A stretch of 64,000 nt of DNA from Sequoia sempervirens (GCA_007258455.2 VDFB02270651.1:492040711-492104710); one strand, 5' to 3'. Positions 37,130 to 49,476 are shown, numbered from the stretch's first letter. Notes: generated by a model from the sequence alone, not told the origin. A program made the numbers and translations.

Positions 37130-37992
37130 AGATAGCTCAATATGGAAAAGGTTTCACTATCTTGGAAAAGATGGGATATGAGAGAAAAGGTCGCATGGGT
37201 AAAAGGAAAGAGGGAATTATAGAGCCAATTCAACCCATTTTAATCAATCCAAATGATAAGATTGGTCTGGGTTATAAAGAGGACACAAAAGAAAAGATGG
37301 TTAAAAGAATCCTACAGTTACAAGCCAGTGAAGAGCATGAGACTGATTCCAATGAATATGAGTGGGATTCACTATTAGAAGATTCCTGTCATGACAAGGA
37401 CATTGATGTAGTACACAAATATGCACCCCTACTCGAAGAAGGACAAGGGTTAGGTTCTAGACCATTTGAATTCAGATCACAAAACCTTGATGATTCTAGT
37501 GAAGATGATTCAACTCAGAGTGAAACAGATAATTCAGAGGAGAGTTACGTTCTAGACCTCAATTTTTCTATTAGAAAAATTGAAGACACTGCTATCAGAA
37601 CCCTTACCATTTCTAATCTTAACCCGTATGGTGACTACATACCCTTAGTGCATCTTGAGCTTATAGATTGGGACCTAACAGAGCCCTTTGACATCCCTAC
37701 ATTTCCAAATGATGATGCCATCGTCAATTTCCTTTGTGCCAGCAATCCTGAAACAGATTCCACCAATGAACATTGTAACAAGGCTTCCATACAAGGGAGT
37801 ATCAAGTCTTCCAACTGCAAAATTAATAATACAGGAAATAGATTTGATATTGAAAATCATTCAATGGTAGTGTTAGATCTAGAAAAAGTAAAAAAAAGAG
37901 CGCATCCAATGGAAAAAACCTCTATGAGGTGTCAAAGGATGGAAGATTTGATACTCTCCCAAAACATTTTTAGGAAAGATCAAAAGTCTTGA
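37130..37992 (+). pseudogene. G-patch-like and acidic linker segment of Tat-1 polyprotein
   Basis: Between protease and RT. YGKGFTILEKMGYERKGRMG followed by IGLGYKEDT has the spacing of a G-patch (hydrophobic-x2-GY-x2-G-G-x-G), an RNA-associated motif also found in retroviral polyproteins. A long acidic, Ser-rich linker follows and ends in PLVHLELIDWDLTEPFDIPT, which recurs in the minus-strand Tat element at about 59,300. Confidence 0.6.
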
Positions 37993-39320
37993 TTGAACCC
38001 ACACAGTCTGTCAACATCGGCAGTGAAGACTATCCATCTAGCATCATCCTTGATGGACCAAGAAAAACCAAGCTTTCTCAAAATTTTCACAAAAAAACAA
38101 ACTAACTTTGCTTGGTCATATGTTGACATGCCGAGAATTGATCTAGAACTCATCATGCATCATCTATCATTACCCCTAGGAGTGAAACCAGTCAAGCACA
38201 AGTTGAGAAAAATGCACCCCCATATCGCCCTGTTGGTAAAGGCAGAGTTGAAGAAATTGTTAGATGCAGGATTCATCAGACCCATTTACTATGCCAAGTG
38301 GATCTCCAATATAGTACTAGTTTCAAAGCCTAACAACAACATTCGCATATGCATAGATTTCTGAGATCTTAACAAAGCTTGTCCCAAGGATGATTTTCCT
38401 CTACCCAATATAGATATCATAGTAGACTTGATGACACGACATGGCATGCTATCACTGATGGATGGCTATTTTGGGTATAACCAAATCAAAATAGCCCCAA
38501 AAGATCAAGATAAAACAACCTTTACCTATCCATGGGGAACCTTCTATTGGAATTTTATGCCATTTGGCTTGAAGAATGCAGGAGCTACCTACCAACGTGC
38601 CATGACAACAATCTTTCAGGATATGATGCATACTTTCATGGAAGACTATGTACATGATTTACTGGACAAATCATATACCAGGGAAGGACATTTGGAAATC
38701 CTAGATAAAATCTTCTCCAGACTGGAGAAATTCAATGTACGGCTAAATCCCAAGAAATGTATGTTTGGGGTGACGTCAGCAAAACTCTTGGGTTACATAG
38801 TATCAGAAAAAGGGATTGAGGTGGACCCAGCCAAATTCAAAGCTATTATGGAAATTCCACCACCAAAGAACATTAGTCAACTCCATTCTCTACAAGGGAA
38901 GTTTCAATCAATCCACAGATTTATTTCACAATTGGCAAACAAGACCCATCCCTTCACTCATTTGTTGCATAAAAATGTTTCCTTCTAATGGGATGAGCAA
39001 TGTGAAGGAGCCTTCAACCATTTGGAACAATATTTAATGAATCCACCTGTCCTTGTACCACCAACAAAAGGGAATATGCTATTGTTATATATTGCTACCA
39101 CAAAGACATCATTGGGAACCCTATTAGCACAAGAAGATTCAACATGCAAAGAATGAGAAATCTATTACATTAGAAAGATGCTAAATAGTTATGAGATCAA
39201 CTATAGCTTCATTGAAAAGGCTTGTCTAGTAGTAGTCTTCGCCACCCAACAACTACGACACTACATGCTAACTCACACCATCAAGTTGATAGCTAAAATT
39301 GATCCTCTCAAATATCTCCT
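37993..39320 (+). pseudogene. Reverse transcriptase and first RNase H of Tat-1
   Basis: RT motifs: KHKLRKMHPHIALLVKAELK, GFIRPIYYAKWISNIVLVSK, then ICIDF followed by TGA at 38,362-38,364, and DLNKACPKDDFPLPN. The catalytic box reads EDYVHDLLDKS, so the first aspartate is His (38,653-38,655). Thumb and connection follow (LNPKKCMFGVTSAKLLGYIV). The RNase H region from about 38,990 reads MLLLYIATTKTSLGTLLAQE and FIEKACLVVVFATQQLRHYM. Confidence 0.85.
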
Positions 39321-39408
39321 CAGCAAAGAAAACCTAACAAGGAGATTGGCTAAATGGGTCATGATACTCAGTGAATTTGATATCCAATATGTAGATAGGA
39401 AGGCAATA

Positions 39409-39694
39409 AAAGGACAAGCAATTGATGACCAGTTGGTGGAGGCACCATTACTAGATAATCATCCTTTACACATTGAATTTCCAGATGCTGATGTTCTTAC
39501 TGTGGCTGCAAGACAATGGACTTTGTACTTTGATGGATCACACACCCAGTGAAAGGACAAGCAATTGATGACCAGTTGGTGGAGGCACCATTACTAGATA
39601 ATCATCCTTTACACATTGAATTTCTAGATGCTGATGTTCTTACTGTGGCTGCAAGACAATGGACTTTGTACTTTGATGGATCACACACCCAACA
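39409..39694 (+). repeat. 143-bp tandem duplication in the RNase H region of Tat-1
   Basis: The segment 39,409-39,551 (starting AAAGGACAAGCAATTGATGA) is repeated at 39,552-39,694. One difference is visible (CCAGATGCTG against CTAGATGCTG). The unit is not a multiple of three, so it shifts the frame; the first copy runs into TGA at 39,550. Confidence 0.9.
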
Positions 39695-40030
39695 TGGATC
39701 AGGAGTCAGAATTCTATTTGTCACTCCACAAGGACACACCATACCAAATCATACAGACTAATGTTCCCTTGTACTAACATCATGGCAGAGTATGAAGCAT
39801 TAATCATTGAAATCAAAGCAGCTGTAGAGTGGAAAGTCTTAGAATTGCGAGTGTACGAAGATTCTTAGTTAATAATTAACCAAGTCAATGATGATTATCA
39901 AACAAGGGATGAAAAATTGATGCCTTACAAGAGAATGCTAGATGATTTCAAGAAATATTTTGTGGATATCAAATTTGAACAGATTTCAAGAATGGACAAT
40001 AAAGTTGTTGATGCCATGGCTACTATTGCT
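39640..40030 (+). pseudogene. Second (archaeal-type) RNase H of Tat-1
   Basis: QWTLYFDGSHTQHGSGVRIL at about 39,657-39,716 is the first catalytic Asp block. Then come MAEYEALI and DSLINQVNDDYQT-like residues up to MDNKVVDAMATIASL. An added RNase H after the normal one is a mark of Tat-lineage elements. Confidence 0.75.
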
Positions 40031-40169
40031 TCCTTGTTACAAATTCTAGAGAAAAGAAGTTGTTACGAGTTCTTGGTGGAACAATTGTTTTCCCCTACTT
40101 ATGACGATACTGAATCCCATGCTATATGTCACCTATCCAATACCAATACCTCAATCTATAGTGAAATTT

Positions 40170-41385
40170 ATACCTACTTGAAAGATAACACTCTACCACC
40201 TGACTTGTCACGAAATCAAAAATGCAATTTAATTCGCTGAGTTGTCCGACATACACTTATAGTGGATGTACTATATCAACGAGGTATTGACGAAACTCTC
40301 TTACAATGTCTGGAACACGACAAGTTTGAAATAGCTTTATGAGAAGTCCATGAGGGTGTCTGGGGAACACATTCAAGTGGCCTAACCTTAGCCAATAAAC
40401 TTCTTCATTTAGGATATTATTGGCCAACTATGGAAAAGGAGTCTTTCCAATTTGTGAAGAAACGTCAGAAATGAAACAATTGAATTACTTTACAGATGCA
40501 ACAGTTGAATTACACATAGAATTTCTGATCCACACACCAACTCAAGAACTCCAATCTTTTGCATCCGCATGGCCATTTTGTCAGTGGGGACTAGATCATG
40601 TTGGTAAAATTCATCCATATTCATCAAATGGGAACAAGTTTATCATCACAACTATAAAATACTTCAAAAAATGGATTGAGGCTGTTCCTTTAACCAACAT
40701 CATAGGAAAACATATTTCATCATTCATCCTCAACTACATCATTTATCGGTACGGCATTCTCCAATCCGTAGTCACTGACAATGGGAGACCATTCAAAAAT
40801 CAAGAAATGAAAGAATTGTGTGAGAAGTTGAATATCCAACATCGCTTCTCTACACCATATTATCCCTAGGGGAACGGTCAAGCAGAGGCTTCCAACAAGA
40901 CTATTCTAAAGATTTTGAAGAAAACTGTCAATGACGCAAGACGTGATTGACACATCCAATTAAACCCTACTTTGTAGGAATACCACACTAGTATTCGCAC
41001 ACTAACAAGAGCTACACTATATGCTTTGGTATATGGTTCTGAGGCCATTATACCTATTGAAGTTGAAATACCATCGCTCCGAGTTTCCTTGAAAGGTATC
41101 ATCCCTGATGAAGACTACCGAGTTTCAATATTGCAAGAATTAGAATTGTTAGATAAGTGGCACCAACATGCAGTGAATCACCTGAAAGCCTACCAACAAT
41201 GGATGTCTAGAAGTTACAACCACAAGGTCAAACCTAGAACATTCCAAGTTGGTGACTTAGTATTGAAGGAAAACCCACGCAATCAGCAAGATAGAGAGAA
41301 GAAAGGAAAATTTGAACCAAATTGGTTTGGGTTTTTTTTCATTGTATCAATTTATGGTTCAAAGCATATTAGTTGTCCACGCTAG
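40170..41385 (+). pseudogene. Integrase of Tat-1
   Basis: The DDE core shows FCQWGLDHVGKIHPYSSNGN (40,575-40,635), VVTDNGRPFKNQEMKELCEK (40,770-40,830), and GNGQAEASNKTILKILKK (40,870-40,925). The C-terminal part reads VYGSEAIIPIEVEIPSLRV and FQVGDLVLKENPRNQQDREK. Stops at 40,867 and near 40,948 and 40,976 break it. Confidence 0.85.
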
Positions 41386-42758
41386 AAGGGGACCTGTTCA
41401 AAGAACCCATGAACATCTTCATCTCAAGAAATTCTATGCGTAATTCAACTATTGCATAGATGTAAAAGTTCTGAAAAAATCCAAAAACATTAGAAAAGGT
41501 CCTAAAAGAATCCAAAAACATCAAAAAATATCTCAAAAAAATAGTCACCTTGGTGGCAACAAAAAAATCAAAAAAATCAAAAATAACAAAAAAACCAAAA
41601 AACCAAAAAAGATAAAAAAAACATAAAATATGAAAAAGTGCAATAAAAGAAAGTGGTGAAAACTTGGCAATAGGCGCTATTTGTGACAGGCTGGCTTCTT
41701 CCTCTATGGGAATGTGTGTTGATCACTGGCTTGGTACCGTTACCTTCTGCATCCTTCGTTCAAGCTACATATGCATACCTTGTTATGCTAGTCATGTCTC
41801 ACCTTGGTTTCTTGACCATTGTACATATTCATAATAAACTAGTTTGTTTCCGTTGGGGGCAAAAATCCTAAGCTTGTTGGGGGAAACAAATCTTGAGCTT
41901 GAACCAATAGACAAACAACAGGAGGAAAAACACAACAAAAATAATGACCATAGTGAAATCAAACATGGAACATCAATCACCATTGGAAACACATCAAACA
42001 TCCTTGTCATGTCCGAAAATCCATAAAAAGGTCAAAAATCCAAAAAGCCAAAAACAAAGTCACCTTGTTGAATTGTGTTGTCACAGTTCATTGTAATTAG
42101 TGTCTGTTCATATCTTGGTCCTGTAAATTGGTTGAGTCAGTCAAACTACGTGGTCTCTGTGTGTATAACATAGGAAAGGCTTATCTTTGATAGCCCCCAA
42201 GACCCCTAGGATAGGTCTTTAGGTTAGATTCTTGGTCAAAATTCTTACCGGAGGTTTGTATTCCGTTGGCTGATTATGCCATCGTACCCGCTCAAATCGA
42301 TGTGTCTGCAGAGGGATCACCATCTTGATCAAAAAATCCAAAATGCTCTCTCACCTCAGACAATTTTTAAATTAAAATTTGCACAAATGAATTCCTTTTC
42401 ACTTTTTACCTCTTAATAAAGGTAATTAAAGGAGTGATTTTGGTGGCATTGTTTTAATTTCTTTTGAGGGGCAATTAATTGGGGTAGCTTAAAATATTTC
42501 ATATTGAGAGACAAATCGCTGGAATATTATCAAATCAATATTTTATCATCATCATCATTGCAAATCAATTGAAATTTTCAAAAATCATCAAAACAATCCT
42601 TTATTATCACAAATTTCTTGATTTATATCCCGAGGGGGCATATAGTTGTAATCTCTTGAAAATCATTGTCTGGGGCATCATTAAATTTTTTTTTAGCAAC
42701 ACTGGTAAATTTTTCTTTGAAGTAATGCGTAAACACATCACTTCATAGAGGGGAAAAA
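41386..42758 (+). other. 3' untranslated region and polypurine tract of Tat-1
   Basis: An A-rich stretch (repeated AAAAAATC, 41,500-41,640) is followed by GTGGTGAAAACTTGGCAATA near 41,654. It ends with the purine tract AGAGGGGAAAAA at 42,747-42,758. The ORF at 41,683-41,871 is hydrophobic but has no known domain. The same A-rich tract and GTGGTGAAAAC motif follow integrase in the minus-strand Tat element. Confidence 0.65.
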
Positions 42759-43799
42759 TGTATACACTGAAAATTGGTCTGGAAAATATTAATTAAATTT
42801 GATTATTTAATTAATGAAATCCTTATTCTTCTACTATATAAATAAATTGCAAATTTATTTACATAGTTCCTATTCTCTTAATTCCTCTATTCTAATTCAC
42901 CCTCTTCATGATTAAATTGAAATAAACAAATCTAAATAATTTTTTTTATCTTAATTGATTCCTTCTCATTTAATTTGATTTTTTAAATTTGAATTTCATC
43001 ACATTTCTACATATTTCTTTAACTACCTTCCATCTCACCCTCCAACTCACCATGTGTCACATGAAAATAATTATCTTTATTTTCTAAAATCGATATTTGT
43101 TCTCAACAATTTAACCACCTTCAAGACACCTGGCTTCTTCATTCAAATGATTCCTTCTTACACTTGGAAAGATGGTTTTACTAAAGGGAACAATTGCCTT
43201 GTTTTCTCCATCCTTCTCATTCTTCACATTTGAATTCTCCAGATCAAATTTCAATTGTTCATGGCTGCCAACTCACCCAATTCCTTGGAAAAATCTATAA
43301 ATTGAGGCCCATTTACAACTTTTTTTCATAAGGAGCATTTTTCATAATATTACTCTACAGGATTTCATTTAGTATTTTGAGAGCTTAGTTTTGCATTTCC
43401 AATTCAACATTTAGAATAGATTATCAATTTAGATTAGAATCATGGCTCCTTTAGATGTTTCTTAGCTTGTTTCAATTTAGCATTTAGAACCATTTCCACA
43501 TCACTTTCATTAATTTAATTTTGTTCTGCATTATTTGCATACCATTTGTATACAACAGTCCATTTCATCATGTCATTTTATCATTTCATCTAGCTGAATC
43601 ATTCAATCATGTAGATGTTTTTAAGGAATAAAATCTGAGAGCATAAATTACTAAGACATTTGAGAATAGAGGAAGATGAGAAGTTTTTAAGGAATTCTGT
43701 TATCGAATTGTGTTTGATTAAGTTATATTTCCTTACTGTAATACTTTCCGTCTAAGTGTGTTGTTAATTTGATATAATTCACACATATTTTCTTACACA
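42759..43799 (+). repeat. 3' LTR of Tat-1
   Basis: Begins TGTATACACTG and ends TTCTTACACA. It matches 30,605-31,710 except for a deletion of about 65 bp near 43,615 and scattered substitutions. Confidence 0.88.
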
Positions 43800-43914
43800 T
43801 AGTATCCTTTTTGGAAAATTTTGTAAATTTTCCAAAATTTCAATTTCATATTTATGTCTTCTTAACTACTTTAGTGTAGTTGTTTTTTCTTCAAAAATTT
43901 AGCTCACTAAAGCG

Positions 43915-45600
43915 GGGGAAAAATTTAGTGTCATAAAATTGCACCCCATGACAATTTCACACTTGCATATTTATCCCATTGTATTTATGACATCTTGTCC
44001 TATTAATGACAAAAACCCATGTGTCAAAATTTCACGATTTCAAATTCATAAGAGACAATGATGAAATGTTAGCAGTTCAGATACCTCTTCTTACGAAGTT
44101 TTGAGTAGGATGGTTGGGCGATGAGCTAGCGCCCCCAAAATTTTCAAAATTTAAACAAAGGAATCTCGCATCCTTTTCCTATGACACTTGTTATTATAGT
44201 AGGAATGTGAGTGTAACATCTCTTCCCACCCATTCAACCTCACAAAACTCCTCTTTTCACTCTTTCTTTCATTCATTCTTTACCGATTCTCACTCTCTTG
44301 CTCTCTTGATCTATTCTCTCTTCTACATATTTTCTCTCTTACTCTTCATAGAGAAGATTTGCTAGATTCTTGTCACAACAATAGTCAAGGCTCTTTTTCA
44401 AATGAGCACATCTTGTCTATGAAGCCAAGAGGGGAGCCACAGACTATTGATAATGCTCTTTTGTCTATTTCTCTCATCTATTTGCTATCATCTATTACAT
44501 TCATGATAGGGGCTCTCCTCCATAGAGGGCTTTGTTTCTATGACACATCTTTTATATTTTATGTCATTTCATCTATCTCTATCTATATGGCTATACATGG
44601 AGGTAGAAACACCAAAATGGGGGTTTGACTGAAGCAAGCCCTGAAACAACCCCAACATTTTCCCCTATTCAACTTGTGTTTAGATGGACAAATTTGAGGA
44701 GATAAACATTGTAGATTTAAGGTTTTTACCCTTGGTTCTGATGGGGATGATAGTGTGGGCTGCAGACATCCTTGTAGTGCACTATCATCTATGGTGGGGG
44801 ATTTTTCCTTCTAGGGATAGAATCTGTAAGTTTTAAGTTTTTATTTTTGTAATTTGTATCTTGTAATTTTATATCATTTTTTATTTAGCAGTTTATCATT
44901 ATTATCCTTAATAGGTTAGCATTTCATTTCATCTAGTTGTTCAAATATTCTATATTCTTTACTTTTTCACTTGATCTTTGTACTTTGAGGTAATTGAGGT
45001 TTATTCACTCCCTGTAGACTCTGTTTGTCTTGAGACTCAGGAGTAGTGAATCCCCTCCTTTACACTATCATAGAATGATTTTTTTGGAATTTTAGGAGTC
45101 CGTCTGCATTGATGTAGCTTGGAAACATGAGCATGAGGTGTACATACATAGGTTGATTCGGCTGGTCCAGTGTTTTCATTGATGTCAATATTGTGGGAAG
45201 CATCTCTTAGTGTTACTTGTACATTACTATCTATATTGGAAGTTGATCTATCAGGGGTTTGGTTAAGTGTTCTTTGCTAATGGTGTTATGGTATAGTGTG
45301 ATTTTTTGGGTATGTACTTCACCGCAAGAAGAGATGTAACTCTGCTCTCTTAATCTTATTATTATGACTAATTCATACAATTATATTCAAGTTCTCAAGA
45401 ATTTTTGTGATGTATATTGAAAGTTATCAATGACAAAGTTCAACTTTGTATACTATAGTCCTCTCTCTATTCAGTATACCAGCGTGGGAGACTCCACATT
45501 TTCTTGAGAATATTATTTTGATGTTGCAGTTCTAAAGTTTGTCTCTAATGTTGATTCAAAGAGAAACTACAGTAATATTGAATTTGGATGGTGTTTCTTT
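43915..45600 (+). mobile_element. Probable gypsy polypurine tract and LTR start (remnant)
   Basis: GCGGGGGAAAAATTTAG at 43,914-43,930 looks like a polypurine tract. It is followed by TGTCATAAAATTGCACC, a plausible LTR start. Further right are CT-rich sequence (44,230-44,340) and T-rich noncoding DNA. No second copy is in the window and the LTR end was not located. The ORFs at 44,114 and 44,359 have no recognised domain. Confidence 0.35.
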
Positions 45601-45670
45601 TGTGAAGTGTGTGTTGGATTGGAGTTTTTGTGATTAGGTCCTATTCCTGGTTGACCTATTGCATAATACA

Positions 45671-46413
45671 TGTTGAGAAGATTAATTATACCTTGTAGAT
45701 GTTAGTTGAATTTATTTCAGATCCATACCGACTTGAAATTGAGTATTACACATTTTTATTGGGTGAAAAGATGTTTCAAATCTTGTGTGGTGCCAACAAG
45801 AGCTATTTTGGATTTTTTTATTTACATTTAATTAGGTCGACCTAATTGATGCATGAAATGCATTTGGGTATATATATATGAGATATTTTGGAATGAAGCA
45901 TGTGAGTGGAAGCATGAGAGATAAGTGGATGTGCAAACTTAAATGACATATCAAATGCAAATGGTGTTTAGTGCTAGAAGTTCAAAAGCATAGCAGGAAT
46001 GTTGAGCAACTACTAAGCAGGACAATACTTCATACTCAGAGCTTCAATGGAACTAAAATACAACACAAGATAGGTGCACTTTGTATTAGTTCATGTTTTG
46101 GCAGTGTGCGATACCATTGTGTAATCATTCTAGGTTGTGAGCCTTTTAAGGATAGTGTGTCTTAGCAATGAGCCCTTGTAATATACTATATCCGAATATA
46201 ATATATTGTGAGTTTATCCTCATCGTGGTTTTTCCCATTTTGGGTTTTCCACATAAAACTCTGGTGTTGATGTGTCTTATGGTGTTATGTTCTTTTCAAT
46301 GTCTTCATTCTTGTTTATAGTTGTATGCGATTTAATAATTGGATGGTTTACAACTGAATGGTTTAATGGAATATTGATTCACCCCTCTCCCTTAGTATTT
46401 AAGATAATCAACA
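45671..46413 (+). repeat. Ty1/copia 5' LTR (start uncertain)
   Basis: The segment CGTGGTTTTTCCCATTTTGG and GTTTTCCACATAAA at about 46,225-46,260 is the highly conserved R/U5 block of plant copia LTRs. The LTR ends AATCAACA at 46,413 just before the primer site. TATATATATATGAG near 45,872 may be the promoter. The start at TGTTGAGAAG (45,671) is a guess; an alternative TGTTGGATTG is at about 45,612. Confidence 0.6.
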
Positions 46414-46414
46414 A

Positions 46415-46432
46415 TTGGTATCAAAGCAAGTG
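46415..46432 (+). other. Copia primer binding site
   Basis: TTGGTATCAAAGCAAGTGG, matching the initiator-Met-type site of copia elements (TTGGTATCAGAGC). Confidence 0.75.
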
Positions 46433-46479
46433 GTTTCTCTTTAAAAGTCTAATAGCTTTAGGAAGGTCCCAAAATTTGA

Positions 46480-47580
46480 ATACATTGAAGATAAAAGATT
46501 TCTTATTCCTCTGGAAGAGATCTTTGTTGAACATACAAAAGAAAATAAGGACTTGAAGGACAACTTGAAGGAAGTGAATGAGTGCATTAAGAAGCTAAAA
46601 GAAAAATATAGTGAAGTCAATAATCAATTAAAGAAAGCAAATGATAACATCACCAAAATGAAAGAACAACTGGAAGAAAAGAGAAAAATTGAAGAATTTT
46701 AGAAATTTGAAATACAAAAGAAGATGGATGAATGTGTAAAGCTTGAACAAGAAGTGACAATTCTTAAATTAGGTCTCGAGAAGGCAAGAAGACACGAAGA
46801 TATAATTGTGGCAAGCTCTACAATGCTGGATAAATTGATTGAACATAAACCCTCTAAGGACAAAATCGGTTCGGGATTTGAAGAAGGAAAAAGTTCGAAA
46901 CCAAATCAATCCACTGACATGAAGACTCAAAGTAATGATAGACAATTCAAAAACTAAAGAAACAATACTAGAAGGATTTCTATCAGACAACCTAATGCTC
47001 AAAGGTAATGATGTTTGTTATTCTTGCAATAGATTTGGACATAGGGAAAAATATTATGGAAATAAAATGAAACAAAATGATGAAATGAATCAAAATACTC
47101 TATCATTTTTTGGTCAATGTTTTAAGTGCAAGAGAATTGGACATAAAGCTATAGAATGTAGAAGTCAGAAGTTGAACAAGAAAATTTATTCATTCAATGG
47201 CTAGTGTTATCACTGCAATTTATTTGGACACAAGGCTAACCGGTGCAAATATAGATTGAGTAAAAGACAACATAGATGGAATAATATTTTCTATTATGAT
47301 TGCAACAAACTAAGACACTTTTCTAGAGACTACAAAAACATGAAAAGTGATTATCTGGTAAAGAGATATGAACCAATCATCAAGATTGATCCTACAAAGG
47401 TTAAGAAGGAAATGGAAAGGATTTGGAGAAAGGAAAGAGAATCTGAATTATCAATCTTATCTATGCCATCTCCTGGTGCAGAAAATCCCATCAAAAATTA
47501 AGCCCATGCAATGGTTTAGGGGGAGAAATAACAGAAAAATTCTAAAACCCCCTAAAATACAAGGTGTTAAGTCATGAAAT
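46480..47580 (+). pseudogene. Copia gag with four zinc-knuckle-like motifs, truncated
   Basis: A Lys/Glu-rich coiled-coil stretch (about 46,530-46,830) leads to CYSCNRFGHREKYY (47,010), CFKCKRIGHKAIECR (47,120), CYHCNLFGHKANRC (47,208) and FYYDCNKLRHFSRDY (47,290). The middle two are complete CCHC knuckles, the first has Tyr for the last Cys, and the fourth is degenerate. Stops lie at about 46,702, 46,955 and 47,202. No protease, integrase or RT follows, so the element is cut off after gag by other insertions. Confidence 0.75.
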
Positions 47581-47918
47581 GAAGATATGCACTTGAAAAA
47601 GGATTTCTAAAGCTATTTAAGAGAGTTATGGAAGGAAGTATTGTGATGTTGTAGTTTTCTCAAAGTCTAGAAACTTTTTCTGCAACATTCATTGCTGACA
47701 CATTTGTTGATACGGGTCAAATCATGGAGCTTAAAAAAATTTGAGAAGAAAAATTCATTTGATGCGAAGTAAATGCAAATTGAAGAAGAGGAAGTGGATT
47801 TGAGGCATGCTTCAGAAGCTAAACATCAAAACCCTACTCTTCGTTGGAAAAAAAACATAGAGGTATTTTTCTTAAACAATTCTTTTCCAAAATTTTCAAT
47901 TTCAATACAATGGATGCA

Positions 47919-49066
47919 TGATAGGGCAAGAATACTTGTTAGAAAATGAAAAAAAAATAAAAGAGTGCAAATAACAAATACAAACACCCTACACCTCAAG
48001 ATTGGCCTAATGATTAACTTAACTAAGCAAAATGAAAGATTGCACCTTGTTGAGTTTTCCTTTAGTTGACCCTTCGATCTTCGATGTTGTATGCTCCTTT
48101 GGTGGAAAGAGATGCAAGAGTTTGGCTAGCATAAATGATCTCCCCCAAAATGAGAGAAAAGAGGGGGTATTTATAGAGAATTTTGGACTCTCTATGGAAA
48201 TGGACGGTTGAGATTGAACCATCAAGATCAAGATGTAGGGCTAAGGTGAGTTGAGAACTCACAAGCCCTCACATCTTGACATGTGGCATGTTAAGTGGCT
48301 TGTAAGAGATGATGTTTACATGAGTTGGAAGGCAAGTACATGACATGGAGGTACTACATAGTACCTTGAAATTGGACAATATCTCCTCATAAATGAGGTC
48401 CTTGTCCCCATGTGGGTGAGAGCACATGTGAGGAATTAAAAATTCCTCAAATATCCACATGGGGATGAGAAAAGGAATTTTAAATTCTAAGGAATGCATT
48501 GGGGGATTAAATGTGAATTAAAAATTGACATGGGAAATGGAGTGCCTTCTCCAAACACATTCCATAAATGATATGGGGATTAGGTTGACCTAATTAAGTG
48601 ATTTAGGTTGTGCAAGTACTTGATTATACAAGTTAATGACATATTAAAGGCAAGTGGGAAATTATGGAGGATGTGACCCTAACGATGATTAGGGGTGTGC
48701 ACATCTTAATAATAAATTAATTATGATTAAGAAAGATGGTTAGATTGTTAAGAGGGATTAGAGACCAACTTGCAAAAGTTGGAGGATGTGAGAATAAGAG
48801 AGAAAGTGAGGAATTAAAAATAAATTTAAAATTCCAAGAGGTAATATGACTAAATTAAATAAAGTGGTATATTTATTTAATTTAGAGAGGAAAAGGGGGG
48901 GAGTATTTATTAAATTAAATAATTTGGAAACCTTATGTAGGACACAAAATATTAATTAAATGAGTGATTTAATTAATACCAACAAAGAGGATGAAGTAGA
49001 TGAGCAAAAGGATGGTTAAGGAGACGTTTTTGATCATATGGAAGTGGTCAAATTTAGATGTCTACA
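47919..49066 (-). repeat. 3' LTR of the minus-strand Tat element (Tat-2)
   Basis: On the minus strand a tract GAGGGGAAAAA (49,067-49,077) is followed by TGTAGACATC at 49,066, the same layout as the Tat-1 polypurine tract and LTR start. A TATAAATA box lies at 48,168-48,175 (minus). The left end, at a CA near 47,919, is provisional because no second copy is in the window. Confidence 0.55.
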
Positions 49067-49476
49067 TTTTTCCCCTCTTCAAAACACTATTAGGATAATA
49101 GGGTTTCGAAGAAAAAATAAAATACATACAACTCCATGGAAGAAGCGACCAGAAAAGAGATGCCCCAGCATGAGAGAGTTTGTGTGAGCTACTCGAACGA
49201 AGGATAATTAATGGGGATGCCCTAGTCTCACAAGAGAAGGTTTATGACAAAAGATTGGGAGAGAATGGTAGGGTATGCCCCCTCAAGAAGGTAGATGGGG
49301 AAGGAAAAGGGGCCCTAACAAATTCTCGAAAGTATGAAGTGGTATATGTTGTTGGAAAGAGCACGAAAAAAAAAGGTTGGCGCTTGAACGAAGGAAAAAA
49401 GGTATATAATGCGCAAATGGCGGCTCCAAGAAGATAGGGGGTGAGTGAATTAGTTGAGGGGAAAAAAGGTTAAATA

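Larger units (their letters stand above)
30600..43806 (+). mobile_element. Full-length Tat-lineage Ty3/gypsy retrotransposon (Tat-1), inactive
   Basis: LTRs at 30,605-31,710 and 42,759-43,799 share almost all sequence, and the 3' copy lacks about 65 bp near 43,615. GTATC occurs on both sides (30,600-30,604 and 43,802-43,806), a 5-bp target-site duplication with 1-2 bp uncertainty at the right end. Internal order is long leader, gag, protease, G-patch-like segment, RT, RNase H, a second RNase H and integrase. The extra RNase H identifies the Tat lineage. Frame breaks and a changed catalytic residue make it non-functional. Confidence 0.88.

Noticed and set aside
41683..41871. Env-like or membrane protein after Tat-1 integrase
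   Set aside because: Only 62 residues, no signal or fusion-like features, and located in the conserved noncoding 3' module.
44114..44628. Two short ORFs with hydrophobic stretches as host genes
   Set aside because: No start context, promoter or recognised domain; they lie in probable LTR sequence.
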